DNA from: Pandoraea nosoerga
GTDB lineage: Bacteria; Pseudomonadota; Gammaproteobacteria; Burkholderiales; Burkholderiaceae
Length of the DNA stretch: 64,000 nucleotides
Direction of reading: 5' to 3'
Assembly: GCF_902459585.1 (NCBI RefSeq)
Contig: NZ_CABPSC010000018.1
Coordinates: 27,076-91,075, forward strand
A program made the translations under genes and the position numbers. The notes under the pieces are model-generated. The model made no database searches and was not told the DNA's origin. It saw only the letters and a list, made by a program, of their open reading frames with translations. Positions 38,616-48,373 of the stretch are shown one piece after another. Position 1 is the first letter of the stretch. Each line of letters starts with the position of its first letter.

Positions 38616-39806
38616 ATGTCCATCATTCCTGAAATCGCCCAACGCTCGGCCGAGCTGCAAGCCATCCGACGCGACATTCACGCCCACCCCGAACTGCGCT
38701 ACGAAGAGGCCCGCACGTCGGACATCGTGGCGAAACTGCTCGAGTCCTGGGGCATCGAAGTCACCCGCGGCCTCGGCAAGACGGGGGTTGTCGGCGTGCT
38801 GCGCAACGGCACCGGCAAGAAGGTCATCGGCTTGCGTGCCGACATGGACGCACTGCCCATTCAGGAATTGAACACGTTCGAGCACGCGTCGAAATACGCC
38901 GGCAAGATGCACGCCTGCGGCCACGACGGCCACACTGCCATGCTGCTCGGCGCCGCGCAGCATCTCGCCGAACACCGCACTTTCGATGGCACCATCGTTT
39001 TCATCTTTCAGCCGGCGGAAGAGGGCGGCGGCGGCGCGAAGGCCATGCTCGAAGACGGCCTGTTCGAAAAATTCCCGGTCGACGCCGTGTTCGCGCTGCA
39101 CAATTGGCCGGGCCTTGCCGCCGGTAGCTTCGGTGCCCGGGTGGGCGCCACGCAGGCGTCGAGCAACGAGTTCCGTATCGTGGTCAAGGGCACCGGCGCG
39201 CACGCGGCCATGCCGCACGACGGTATCGACCCTGTGCTGACGGCCATGCAGATCGGCACCGGCCTGCAGAGCATCATGACGCGCAACAAACGTCCCATCG
39301 ACGCTGCGGTGCTCTCCATCACGCAGATGCAGGCGGGCGAAGCGATCAACGTCATCCCGAACACCGCCACGCTCGCAGGCACCGTGCGCACGTTCTCGCT
39401 CGAGGTGCTCGATCTCGTCGAGACGCGCATGCGCGAATTCTGCGAGTCCACCGCCGCCGCCTACGGGTGCACCGTCGAGTTCTCCTTCATTCGCAACTAC
39501 CCGCCCACCGTCAACACGGCGGCCGAGACACAGTTCGCCCTCAACGTCATGAAGGAAATCGTGGGGCGCGATCACGTGGTCGATCCCATCGATCCGACGA
39601 TGGGGGCGGAGGACTTCTCGTTCTTTCTGCTCGAGCGGCCGGGCTGCTACGCGTACATCGGCAACGGAACGGGAGACCACAGGGCGCACGGTCACGGGCT
39701 CGGTCCCTGCATGCTGCACAACACCAGCTACGATTTCAACGACGACGTGCTCACGCTGGGTTCGACCTACTGGGTACGCCTGGCCGAAGCGTTTCTCGTG
39801 GGGTGA
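38616..39806 (+). CDS. M20-family amidohydrolase (hippurate hydrolase-like)
   Basis: The 396-residue metallo-amidohydrolase is of the M20D/HipO type. Metal ligands are visible in M-H-A-C-G-H-D-G-H-T-A-M-L near 108, in P-A-E-E-G-G-G-G and in G-A-E-D-F-S-F-F near the C-terminus. The family removes acyl groups from amino acids. Its stop overlaps the start of the DUF2817 gene (TGATG), so the two are translationally coupled. It belongs to the operon after the MHS transporter. Confidence 0.92.
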   Translation: MSIIPEIAQRSAELQAIRRDIHAHPELRYEEARTSDIVAKLLESWGIEVTRGLGKTGVVGVLRNGTGKKVIGLRADMDALPIQELNTFEHASKYAGKMHACGHDGHTAMLLGAAQHLAEHRTFDGTIVFIFQPAEEGGGGAKAMLEDGLFEKFPVDAVFALHNWPGLAAGSFGARVGATQASSNEFRIVVKGTGAHAAMPHDGIDPVLTAMQIGTGLQSIMTRNKRPIDAAVLSITQMQAGEAINVIPNTATLAGTVRTFSLEVLDLVETRMREFCESTAAAYGCTVEFSFIRNYPPTVNTAAETQFALNVMKEIVGRDHVVDPIDPTMGAEDFSFFLLERPGCYAYIGNGTGDHRAHGHGLGPCMLHNTSYDFNDDVLTLGSTYWVRLAEAFLVG

Positions 39807-40921
39807 TGTCCATGAGCGCGAGTTCCCTCATGCGCCCATTCGCGCATCTGTTTTCGGATAGTTACCGGCTCGCGAGGCAGCGCTTTGCCGAAGCGGCGCA
39901 ATTGGCGAGCGTCGATCTCGAGAGTCACGTCATCCCCGATGTCGCCGGACGCGAGGGCGAGGCCCTGGCTACCGATGTCGTGCGGCTGGGCGCGCCGCAT
40001 GCGCGACGGTTGTTGATCGTGACGTCCGGCACGCACGGCGTGGAGGGCTTCTGCGGCAGCGCCGCGCAAATCGCGCTGCTTGGCGACGTCGGGATCAGGG
40101 CGCGCCTGTCGGCAGCGGGCGTGGCCATTCTTGTCGTGCATGCGATCAATCCATTTGGCTTTTCCTGGCTTTCGCGCACGAACGAGGACAACGTCGATCT
40201 GAACCGCAACGGCGTCGACTTCACGCAGGCGCTGCCCGTCAACGACGACTACGCAGCGCTGCACGCGCTGCTCGTGCCCCCGGCGTGGCCGCCCTCTGAA
40301 GGCAACGTGCGCGCCATTGCCGAATACATCGCCACGCACGGCGAAGCCGCCTATCAGCGTGCGTTGACCATCGGACAGTACACTTTTCCCGACGGCCTGT
40401 TCTACGGCGGACGCGGGCCGGTGTGGAGCACCCGGCTCATGTGCACGCTGATCGAGACGCATGCCAGACGGTGCGACGCCATCGGGTGGATCGACTTTCA
40501 TACCGGGCTCGGCCCGCCCGGGCACGGCGAGAAGATCTGCGTGGGGGCACTGGACGCCGGGGAACTGTCTCGCGCCCGCGCGTGGTGGGGCGCGGATCTG
40601 GCCAGTCCCATCGACGGGACGACCGTCGCGTCGAACGTCGGCGGTCCGCTGCTCGATACGCTGCGCCGCGCGCGGCCCGACGCCGAGGTAACGGCCATGG
40701 CGATCGAGTACGGCACGGTGCCGCTCGTCGACATGCTTCACATGCTGCGCGCGGACGCGTGGCTGAGACAGCATCCCGATGCGCCGGCCGCGCAGGCGGC
40801 AGCCATTCGCGAAGCGGTGCGGCAGGCGTTCTGCTTCGATGATCCCGTATGGCAGGGGCAAATCCTCGGGCAGGCCCGCGTGGCGATCCTGCAGGCCGTG
40901 ACGGGGCTGGCGCGAAGCTAA
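39806..40921 (+). CDS. DUF2817 (M14-like) zinc peptidase/deacylase family protein
   Basis: The 371-residue product belongs to DUF2817, a carboxypeptidase-like family. A zinc-binding H-x-x-E is seen as His77 and Glu80 in S-G-T-H-G-V-E-G-F-C-G, with a later ligand His in W-I-D-F-H-T-G-L-G and a conserved Glu in A-I-E-Y-G-T. The arrangement resembles succinylglutamate desuccinylase/aspartoacylase enzymes. The start codon overlaps the M20 stop; a second ATG lies two codons later. Substrate unknown, presumably related to that of the M20 enzyme. Confidence 0.85.
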   Translation: MSMSASSLMRPFAHLFSDSYRLARQRFAEAAQLASVDLESHVIPDVAGREGEALATDVVRLGAPHARRLLIVTSGTHGVEGFCGSAAQIALLGDVGIRARLSAAGVAILVVHAINPFGFSWLSRTNEDNVDLNRNGVDFTQALPVNDDYAALHALLVPPAWPPSEGNVRAIAEYIATHGEAAYQRALTIGQYTFPDGLFYGGRGPVWSTRLMCTLIETHARRCDAIGWIDFHTGLGPPGHGEKICVGALDAGELSRARAWWGADLASPIDGTTVASNVGGPLLDTLRRARPDAEVTAMAIEYGTVPLVDMLHMLRADAWLRQHPDAPAAQAAAIREAVRQAFCFDDPVWQGQILGQARVAILQAVTGLARS

Positions 40922-41132
40922 GGCGCGGCCTCGCACTGGTGATGCGATGCCGATGCGGGGGGGGCGGCCAGAGCGCGATCGAATCCGCGCCCTGCGGCGC
41001 GCAAGCCGTGTCGTGCGAACAGCACCGCGCAAACCGCGCCGCGACCGCCCGCGCCGCCTGGCCGTCCCACAGGCGGCGTTGATTGTCTCAGAAGGGCGGA
41101 ATTGACCGTTTGAAAATATTCGCTTTCACCCG
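40922..41132. other. Intergenic stretch without a recognised gene
   Basis: I see no supported gene, terminator or repeat between the DUF2817 stop and the AraC remnant. Local frames look like chance. Confidence 0.5.
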
Positions 41133-41234
41133 TCAAACCCTCCGCGTCCGTGCGTCATGGCCGAACTTCTCCCGATATGCGGCCGGACTCGTGTGGGGGA
41201 AGCGCCGGCGGAAAAGTTCGGGAATCCGGCAAAT
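41133..41234 (-). pseudogene. Fragment resembling the C-terminus of an AraC-family regulator
   Basis: The frame ending at 41133 encodes P-E-L-F-R-R-R-F-P-H-T-S-P-A-A-Y-R-E-K-F-G, close to the terminal HTH helix of GlxA/AraC regulators (F-R-R-R-F-x-x-x-x-G-x-S-P-A-A-Y-R). Nothing of the rest of such a protein is upstream, where the autotransporter 3' end begins. It looks like the stump of a regulator destroyed by the arrival or rearrangement of the autotransporter region. Confidence 0.55.
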
Positions 41235-41269
41235 CTCCTCTAGCGCAAGACACGGGACCCGGCAGATGC

Positions 41270-44200
41270 TCACCAGTTGAAGCGAACGCCTGCCATGCCG
41301 GCGGTTGCGCTTTGAGGATTGCGGCCGCCGCCGACCGACCAACGGTAGCTGGCCTGGCCGTAAAAGCTCAGTTTCCGATTCACCTGTGCGGTGACGCCGG
41401 CCCCCACCTCCAGCGCCGTGTTGCCAAAGCGGGCCTCGACCGAAGGCGACGACTGCCCGAAAAGCGCGCTGTCAGTGCCGGAGAAGGCGTGCCAGAGGTT
41501 GATTCGCGCGTAGGGCTGCCACAGCGTGCCTCGCCCGTCGCGCTTCGTGTATTGCAACCGGGCCCCCAGGCGTGCGGTCCAGGCCGCGCCGGCATCCCAG
41601 TCCACGCTCGAGTACTGGTCTCGCGACCGGTCCACCGACACGCCCTGGTATACGATCTGTGCTTGCGGCTCGATCAGCCAGTCGCCGTCCCGACCGAAAT
41701 GGACGGGATAGCCCGCCTCGAGCGAGCCCGCGTAGGCCGTTGCATGGGTCGATAGTCCGGCCCCATAGAGAGACGTTGCCTTCGCGTCGTACCAGCTTCC
41801 CTGGAACACCGCGTCGAGATACCAGCCGCTCGGGCCAAAGTGCGTCCAATACCCCCCGACCGACGGACCATTCATCGACAATTGGCCCACCGTCAGGTCC
41901 TGCGTGCCCAAGGCGAAGCCGCGCACCGACTCGGAATGGTAGTCGGAGTATGCGAGATACACGCCGGCGTGGTCGCGGTGGCCGCTGTCCGTCGTCCGCC
42001 GGAAGATGTCCAAGCCTGTCTGGAACCCGACCAGATTGCCCGTCGCGCTCGCATCGACCGTCCCGCTCCAGCGGTTGCGCACGCGTTGTCCGAACACCCG
42101 TCCCCAGACGCCGTTCGCATACGTCCGAGGCGCCGGCGCATCACGCAGGTTCTCTTCTTCGCCGACGCGCTCATGCAGCGTTCCCAGCGTTGCAAGACCC
42201 ATCTGCCGGGCGATCGCAGGGATGGGCGTGTAGAGCGCCACTTCCGGGCGGTAGAGCGGAATTTCCGTACCGCTTGGTGCAGCGGGGTCTGTCGGTGCAG
42301 CGACGAGATGAGACCGCAGGAACCAGTCGTTCGGGTCCGTGCTTCCGCCGCGAAAGAGTTGGTACTCATAGGCGCCAGCGGCGACGCGCTGACCTAGCGT
42401 GAAGGCGCTGGCCGCGGTCGTGCCGCCGCCGCTCACCTGCACCAGTCGAATGCCGTCTGCCACGGTCTGTGCGCCGGCGCCGCCGGTATTACTGACGATC
42501 ACCGACGTCGTGCCGGTGGCCTGACCACCATTGATCACCAGCAGATTGGTCGGCGAGTTGTCGGCGCCAAGATAAGTGTTGAAGCCGATGCGGCTGCCGG
42601 CAATGCCCGTGTAGTTTCCAACCGTCAGCGTGCTGTAGGCGCCCGGCCGGGCGACGAACTGGACCAGACCGGCATTGGCGACCGTACCGGTGGCGTTCGA
42701 GTCGCCGGTGACGTTCCAGACACTGAGGGCGTCGATCGAGACATCGGTTGCGTTTCGTGCCATACCCGTCCAGACGCTGCTCTGGGCTAGCGCCACGTCG
42801 GCGGTGTTGCCGGCGTCGGCCTGCAGGTCGCCCGTCCATTGCGATGCGCTGAGGTCGGCGCTGGCAGTGTTTCCCGACCCGGTCAACGCCAGATTGCCGG
42901 TCCAGTTGCTGCTGACGAGACGATAGGCGAGGGCCGAAGGGTCGACGACGATGTCGCCGGCGAGCGAGGGCATATTGGCAATGTTCAGCGTCAGATCGCT
43001 TGGCGTGCCCGCCGCATTCTCGGTCACTCGCGCCAGCAGCAGCCGGCCATCGACGACGGCAGGCGTCACCGCGGTGCCACCGCTGATCGAGACGATGCCT
43101 GTCCCGCCTTCGGCCAGCACGATCGCGCCGTGGGCGGCGCTCAGGCTGCCGCCGGTCACCGACACCGTGCTCGCCGTGCCGCCCGTCAGGTGGATCGCCG
43201 CCGAGCCCGCGCCACTTACCGCGACTGTGGTCCCGGACGCGGTCACTGTGCCGCCGTTGGCCGCGGCGACACCATGCGCGGCGTTGCCCGCCGTGGTCAT
43301 GGCCGTGCCGGTCAGCGTGATAGCGCTGCCGGCATCCTGCGCGGAAGCCCCGAAGGCGTTCTGCCCCTGCGTGGCGACCTTGGCGTCCGTGGCGGTAATT
43401 GTGCCGCCCGCCATCGCGTGCAGGCCCACGGCGTTCGCGTTCGTGGTGGTGACCGAAGTGCCGGACAGCGCAATACGGCTGCCGACGTCGGTTGCCCGAG
43501 CGCCGTCGGCGCCGCCGAGCGCGACGGTGTCGGCCCCGCGCGTCGTGATCGCGCCTCCGACGATCGAGGCCACAGCGCCCTGGCTGACCCGAACGCCGAT
43601 GGCGCCGTCGCCGTTCGTGGTGATACTGGTGCGCTCGGCCTGCAACTGGCTGCCCGCGCCGACCACATCGGCGCCGTGAGCCTCCAGGCCTATTTCTGTG
43701 TCCGGGAACTGCAAGGCCGGCGGATTGCCGCCGGTCGTCCGGAATCCGGTGGTGATCTCGGTGTCCGCCACGGTGACCGAGCCAGCGTCCGTGACGAGCA
43801 CGCCGGCACCGGAAGGGCCGGAGGTGCGCACGATGGTGCCGGTCAGAGCGATCGTGCTGCCGCCGCTCGCCGCAGCGCCAGGGGAGCTGGGTTGGTAGGT
43901 GAAGACGCCGTAGCCCGCGAAGGCAATCCTGCCGCCCGCATCCGCCCACAGGCCCGGGCTGTTTGCGCCATACGTTGCCGAAGTCGCACCACGGATTACC
44001 CGAACGACGCTGCCCGCGCCTCGGGCGAGTATGCCGGGGGAGTTCGCGATGACGATGTTTCCGTAATAGTCGCCTGTCACGATGGCGCTGCCGTCGACAT
44101 CGATCTGTCCGCCGGCAGCCGCAGACAGCCCTGGGCTGCCATTGCCGTAGACGTTCACGTAGGCGTTGTTCAACGTGAGACGACTGCCCACGCCTGAAGC

Positions 44201-44926
44201 CGCGGCCCCCGGCGCGTTGTCGCCGTAGCTGAACGTGCTCAGGTCGTCGAGGGTGATCGCACCGCCGGTATCCGTGAAGACAGCGGAGGCGCCCGCCCCG
44301 AGGGTCGTGACGTTGGTGCGGGTCAGATTGATCGCCCCGCCACTGGCCGCATAGGCGCCATGAGCGCCGTCGAGAGCCGTGTTCAACTCGCTATCGACGA
44401 GCGACACGCTGCTGCCCCTACCGATCGCCCTTGCGCCGTAAGCGCCGGCGCCATTCGTATAGACGATTGTATTGCTGCCGGTGATCTGCCCCCCGTCCTC
44501 GGCATGAAGCCCGTGGCCGTCGGCGCCATCGGTGGTGATCGATGTGCTGTTCAGTGACGTGCCGGTCAAGGTGATTTTCCCGCCGCCGGTGGCATGCGCG
44601 CCGTAGCCGCTGCCGGTGGCGTTCAGGATCACGGAGGTGCCGCTGTAGGCACCGGAGCCGGAGACCTCGACCACGGGCGCAGAACCCGCACTTTCTCGCG
44701 TGGTGGATGCCGGATCGGAACAACTGCCGGACGATATGCTGAGCGCGGCCGGGGCGACGGCGCATTGGGCGAGCGCGTGCGCGGAGGGCAGCAGCGCCGT
44801 CACCGCAGTCGTCAAGACGGCACGATGGCAAGCGATCGAGCCCCATATCCCCTTTTTCCGCAAACCGCTGTCCCACGCGCTGGAGGCGGGAACGGCGAAC
44901 GACGTCTTCACGTGGTTTTCACGCAA
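41270..44926 (-). CDS. Large type V autotransporter, surface protein
   Basis: The 1218-residue protein has an extended signal peptide (cleavage likely after A-L-A at 53), a long passenger of about 900 residues, and a C-terminal autotransporter barrel (about 945-1218) ending in G-V-R-F-N-W, the terminal aromatic signal for outer-membrane insertion. The passenger is made of degenerate repeats of about 40 residues rich in Gly, Thr, Ser and Ala (G-A-x-G-V/L-x-A-x-x-G-G-x-I-x-L-T-G-T), predicting a parallel beta-helix as in pertactin-like proteins. Its barrel makes it self-sufficient. Likely role: adhesion or surface interaction. Confidence 0.92.
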   Translation of the reverse strand: MRENHVKTSFAVPASSAWDSGLRKKGIWGSIACHRAVLTTAVTALLPSAHALAQCAVAPAALSISSGSCSDPASTTRESAGSAPVVEVSGSGAYSGTSVILNATGSGYGAHATGGGKITLTGTSLNSTSITTDGADGHGLHAEDGGQITGSNTIVYTNGAGAYGARAIGRGSSVSLVDSELNTALDGAHGAYAASGGAINLTRTNVTTLGAGASAVFTDTGGAITLDDLSTFSYGDNAPGAAASGVGSRLTLNNAYVNVYGNGSPGLSAAAGGQIDVDGSAIVTGDYYGNIVIANSPGILARGAGSVVRVIRGATSATYGANSPGLWADAGGRIAFAGYGVFTYQPSSPGAAASGGSTIALTGTIVRTSGPSGAGVLVTDAGSVTVADTEITTGFRTTGGNPPALQFPDTEIGLEAHGADVVGAGSQLQAERTSITTNGDGAIGVRVSQGAVASIVGGAITTRGADTVALGGADGARATDVGSRIALSGTSVTTTNANAVGLHAMAGGTITATDAKVATQGQNAFGASAQDAGSAITLTGTAMTTAGNAAHGVAAANGGTVTASGTTVAVSGAGSAAIHLTGGTASTVSVTGGSLSAAHGAIVLAEGGTGIVSISGGTAVTPAVVDGRLLLARVTENAAGTPSDLTLNIANMPSLAGDIVVDPSALAYRLVSSNWTGNLALTGSGNTASADLSASQWTGDLQADAGNTADVALAQSSVWTGMARNATDVSIDALSVWNVTGDSNATGTVANAGLVQFVARPGAYSTLTVGNYTGIAGSRIGFNTYLGADNSPTNLLVINGGQATGTTSVIVSNTGGAGAQTVADGIRLVQVSGGGTTAASAFTLGQRVAAGAYEYQLFRGGSTDPNDWFLRSHLVAAPTDPAAPSGTEIPLYRPEVALYTPIPAIARQMGLATLGTLHERVGEEENLRDAPAPRTYANGVWGRVFGQRVRNRWSGTVDASATGNLVGFQTGLDIFRRTTDSGHRDHAGVYLAYSDYHSESVRGFALGTQDLTVGQLSMNGPSVGGYWTHFGPSGWYLDAVFQGSWYDAKATSLYGAGLSTHATAYAGSLEAGYPVHFGRDGDWLIEPQAQIVYQGVSVDRSRDQYSSVDWDAGAAWTARLGARLQYTKRDGRGTLWQPYARINLWHAFSGTDSALFGQSSPSVEARFGNTALEVGAGVTAQVNRKLSFYGQASYRWSVGGGRNPQSATAGMAGVRFNW

Positions 44927-45458
44927 TCGATGAGCTCCTCTGTCGGGATTGACTCAGATTGGGAACTGCCGTGGGACAGTGGCAGGCGGTTTTTATAAAA
45001 ACTTATCTTCGACCGACGATAGCAAATATTGCTTCGGAGTATAAATCAGTATTAACTAGGAGGACGGCTGCTGTGTTATTTCTGCTCGTCCGAGAAAAAA
45101 ACCGGTATTGAATTGGGATTCGGGAATTATTCCGGCGCCGCCACATTTTGCCGGGGCGCGGGAACGGCCATGCCGGCTGGCGCGACGATATTGATCACCT
45201 GGCTTACATTCGTTCCCACAAGGCACAATGAATTCGGGACATCGTATATTTCTTATTAACCGGTATCCATGATGGCAATTGCCGGAATTCCGGTTCCATA
45301 CACCGCAACAAGACCTGCGTCCTGCCTATAACGGTTCAGAGCGAAGAAAATTGAGGGCGCTTCCCCCATCGATGCGCGTCGAACCGTCGCGGCCCGCCAT
45401 GCGACTGAGCGAGTCGCCCCGCAGGGCCCGCGGCGAGGGCGGCTTTCAGCGCCCGCGC
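44927..45458. other. A+T-rich intergenic region between autotransporter and araC-like gene
   Basis: About 530 bp with unusually low G+C for this genome and no supported ORF. It must hold the autotransporter promoter; several TA-rich candidate -10 boxes occur between 45000 and 45060, none decisive. The low G+C and the nearby AraC remnant suggest that the autotransporter locus was acquired. Confidence 0.5.
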
Positions 45459-46352
45459 CTACGCCGAGGCGATAGCGCTGCGTGCCGCATCGGCATCCTT
45501 GCCAGGGGGCAGACCGAACATCCGCCGGTACTCCCGGGTAAATTGCTGAACGCTTTCATAACCCACCGAGAACGCCGCACTGCTCGCCGAGAGACTCTCG
45601 GCGAGCATGAGCCGGCGCGCCTCGATCAGGCGCAACTGCTTCTGGAACTGCAACGGGGACAGCGAGGTCGCGGCACGAAAGTGCTGATAGAACGAAGAGG
45701 CGCTCATCCCGGCGGCTGCTGCCAGCCGTTCGAGCGGAATCGGCCGCGCGAAGTCCGCGCGCAGCACGGCGACGGCCCGCGCCACGCGCAGTGCATGATT
45801 TTCCGGGCCGCCCAGTTGTCGAATCGCCGCGCCGTGCTTCCCCGCGAGCAGCCAGTAGTGCATCTCGCGCACTCGCTGAGCCTGCAGGATCGGCAAGGCC
45901 GCGGGGCGCTCGAGCAGGTGCATCAGGCGCAGCGCTGCGTCGGCAACCTCTGCGTCCGAAGGTTCGACCCGCACCGGCGCAGGGGCTACGGCGCCTGGCC
46001 GCGGCTCCATCTGCGCGACCAGTTCCCCGATGATCGCCAAGTCCAGATCCAGCACGAGTGAGATGTAGGGCGCCGCAACGCTTGCGCGCGTGATTTCGCT
46101 GAGGGTTGGCACGTCGGCGGTAATCAACAGCAGGTCGCCGGCGCCGAACTCGACCGTTCGTTTGCCCGTTGTCACCTTTTTGCTTCCTTGCAGCACGAGG
46201 CAGGCCAGGGGGCGCGAGATGGCGTAATCGAGCCCGCCGGGCGTCGTTGCCCGAATGACTCTGAACTCGGGAATGGGCGTTTGTGCAATGCCGCTCGGGT
46301 TGGCGCACACCTGCGCGTAGCGGCATGCCGCGTGAAGCAGTGAATCGTTCAT
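45459..46352 (-). CDS. AraC-family regulator with AraC_N domain
   Basis: The 297-residue regulator has an N-terminal AraC_N-type domain (residues about 20-170, with L-A-C-L-V-L-Q-G-S-K-K-V-T) and a C-terminal double HTH (about 185-285, including I-P-L-E-R-L-A-A-A-A-G-M-S-A-S-S-F-Y-Q-H-F). This architecture often sits beside and controls oxidoreductases. It is divergent from the SDR gene, its likely target. Its start agrees with the family N-terminus. Confidence 0.9.
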   Translation of the reverse strand: MNDSLLHAACRYAQVCANPSGIAQTPIPEFRVIRATTPGGLDYAISRPLACLVLQGSKKVTTGKRTVEFGAGDLLLITADVPTLSEITRASVAAPYISLVLDLDLAIIGELVAQMEPRPGAVAPAPVRVEPSDAEVADAALRLMHLLERPAALPILQAQRVREMHYWLLAGKHGAAIRQLGGPENHALRVARAVAVLRADFARPIPLERLAAAAGMSASSFYQHFRAATSLSPLQFQKQLRLIEARRLMLAESLSASSAAFSVGYESVQQFTREYRRMFGLPPGKDADAARSAIASA

Positions 46353-46518
46353 GGGCGTATTTCGGGACTCTTTTTCATACGGCTATCGTATCCGTTTCAG
46401 GCGGGAACCGAGGCGGGCGCAGGAGAAAAAGGCCAGGAAATCGGAGAATCAGGCAAAGCCTGGCGGTGATGAGCGCGCGAGAATGGACGCCTTCTTCCAT
46501 CACGCATCAGGAGTCACC

Positions 46519-47274
46519 ATGAGCACGATCTCTCTCATCACGGGCGCCAGTCGCGGGCTCGGGCGCAATGCCGCGCTGTCGATCGCCCGCGCAGGCGGCG
46601 ACGTCGTCTTGACCTACCACCGGCGCGACGCCGAGGCAGCGGACGTGGTCACCGAAATCCAGGCGCTCGGGCGCAAGGCGGTGGCATTGCAACTCGACGT
46701 CGGCAACGTGGCCACCTTCTCCCACTTCGCCATGCAGCTGCAGGCGGCGTTGCGCGAGACCTGGGGAAGGGAGCGCTTTGATCACCTCGTGAACAATGCA
46801 GGCCACGCGGATGTCGCGCCGATCACGGACATGCAAGAGGCGGCGTTCGACACGCTGGTCAACGTGCATTTCAAGGGCGTGTTCTTTCTCACTCAGAAGT
46901 TGCTGCCCCTCCTCTCGGATGGCGGACGCATCGTGAATCTCTCGACGGGACTCACTCGCATATCGGCGCCGGGTTGGTCCGCCTACGCCGCGGTCAAGGG
47001 CGCCGTCGAAGTTCTGACGGTCTACATGGCGAAGGAATTGGGACCGCGCGGAATTACCGTCAACGCGGTGGCCCCCGGCGCGATCGAGACGGACTTTTTC
47101 GGCGGTGCGGTACGGGATACGCCGGAGTACAACCGGTTCTTCGCCGGCATGACCGCGCTGGGCCGCGTGGGCGTGGCGGACGACATTGGCCCGATGATCG
47201 CCGGTCTGCTCGGCGAGTCCCATCGCTGGGTCAACGCGCAGCGCATCGAGGTGTCGGGCGGCCAGGGGATCTGA
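46519..47274 (+). CDS. SDR-family oxidoreductase
   Basis: The 251-residue short-chain dehydrogenase has the cofactor motif T-G-A-S-R-G-L-G near residues 8-15, N-N-A-G, and the catalytic Y-A-A-V-K with an upstream Ser. Arg after the glycine motif suggests NADP preference (inference). ATG 46519 has AGGAG upstream; the longer frame adds 56 unrelated residues. The divergent AraC regulator probably controls it. Substrate unknown. Confidence 0.9.
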   Translation: MSTISLITGASRGLGRNAALSIARAGGDVVLTYHRRDAEAADVVTEIQALGRKAVALQLDVGNVATFSHFAMQLQAALRETWGRERFDHLVNNAGHADVAPITDMQEAAFDTLVNVHFKGVFFLTQKLLPLLSDGGRIVNLSTGLTRISAPGWSAYAAVKGAVEVLTVYMAKELGPRGITVNAVAPGAIETDFFGGAVRDTPEYNRFFAGMTALGRVGVADDIGPMIAGLLGESHRWVNAQRIEVSGGQGI

Positions 47275-47292
47275 GCGCGGGCCACACCCCCC

Positions 47293-48219
47293 TCAGTCTT
47301 CCCCGGTCAGCTCCGTCACCAGCAGCCGGGCCGCCGCGCTCAGCGACGTGCCGCGCCGCGTTACGATTCCATACGGTTCCGTCCTCGATCGCACGTCGAT
47401 GTCGAGCCTTGCGGCAAGCTTGTGCTCGATGAGGAAGGCCGCCATGTCGCGCGGCATGAGCGTGACCAGGTTCGCATTGCCCTGCAAGAGCAGCATGGTG
47501 GCCGTCAGCGACGCTGTTTCGATCGGGTTTGCCGGCAACGGCAAACCCGCTTCCTTGAATTCCCGCTCCAGGAGACTGCGTAGCGGCATGATTCTCGGAT
47601 AAACGATCCAGCCGAATTCCATCAGATCGGAAAGCGCCAGGTCCGGCGTGCGGACCAGCGGATGGCCCGGGCCGGCGATGACGGCCAGCGGTTCGTCCCG
47701 CAGCAGCGTATACGTGAAGTTCTCCGGCTGGCGGGCGACGCTCAAGCGGCAGATCGCCAGCTCCAGCCGGCCACTCTCGACGAGCGCCAGCAGACGCACG
47801 CTCGTGTCCTCCGTGATCTCGATCCTGAGCGACGGCTGCTTGCGCCGAAGCCGCGCGATCGCGTCGACGAGCACACCGGACACGGCGCCCATGATCGCAC
47901 CGACGGCCAGTCTTCCCCCGGTGCCGGTGAGCACGCCTTCCATTTCCTCCACGAGGTGATCGACGTCCGTCTGAATCAGCTTGGCATACCGAATGACGCA
48001 TCTGCCGAGCTCGTTGGGCACCATGCCCTGCGGCGTCCTCACGAAGAGTTCGTTGCCGAAAGTCGCCTCGATTTCGCGCAGCGCCTTGGTCGCGCCCGGC
48101 TGGGTGAGCGCGAGTTCGTCGGCGGCGCGATGAAGCGACCCGTAATCGTCGATGGCCACGAGCAGCCGAAGCTGTTTGAGCTTGAGCCGGGAGGAGAGGG
48201 ATTCGGCGCTGGGAAGCAT
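47293..48219 (-). CDS. LysR-family transcriptional regulator
   Basis: The 308-residue protein has an N-terminal HTH with L-H-R-A-A-D-E-L-A-L-T-Q-P-G-A-T-K and a LysR effector domain (G-R-L-A-V-G-A-I onward), resembling GbpR/PcaQ-type sugar-acid and aromatic-acid regulators. It is divergent from the FAH hydrolase-SDR-MFS operon across 154 bp and is the likely regulator of that operon. Confidence 0.9.
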   Translation of the reverse strand: MLPSAESLSSRLKLKQLRLLVAIDDYGSLHRAADELALTQPGATKALREIEATFGNELFVRTPQGMVPNELGRCVIRYAKLIQTDVDHLVEEMEGVLTGTGGRLAVGAIMGAVSGVLVDAIARLRRKQPSLRIEITEDTSVRLLALVESGRLELAICRLSVARQPENFTYTLLRDEPLAVIAGPGHPLVRTPDLALSDLMEFGWIVYPRIMPLRSLLEREFKEAGLPLPANPIETASLTATMLLLQGNANLVTLMPRDMAAFLIEHKLAARLDIDVRSRTEPYGIVTRRGTSLSAAARLLVTELTGED

Positions 48220-48373
48220 GTCGTCGTCGCGTTAGGGAAATCCCCGGATGCTCAAAAGTTATCGCCCCGGGCCAATCTATCATTATTCAAAACGTCTGCG
48301 CTCTTCTACATTTGTGCCCAAGCCGCACCCGTCCCGATGCGGCAGTCACATGAAAATTGCTAGGAGAGAATAG

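Noticed and set aside
41270-44926. Autotransporter considered as the missing TpsA partner of the TpsB-like protein
   Set aside because: It carries its own C-terminal barrel and terminal aromatic residue, lacks an N-terminal TPS domain, and lies more than 10 kb away.
45279-46061. Plus-strand frame opposite the AraC-family regulator
   Set aside because: It is antisense to a clear AraC_N-HTH protein and lacks any motif.
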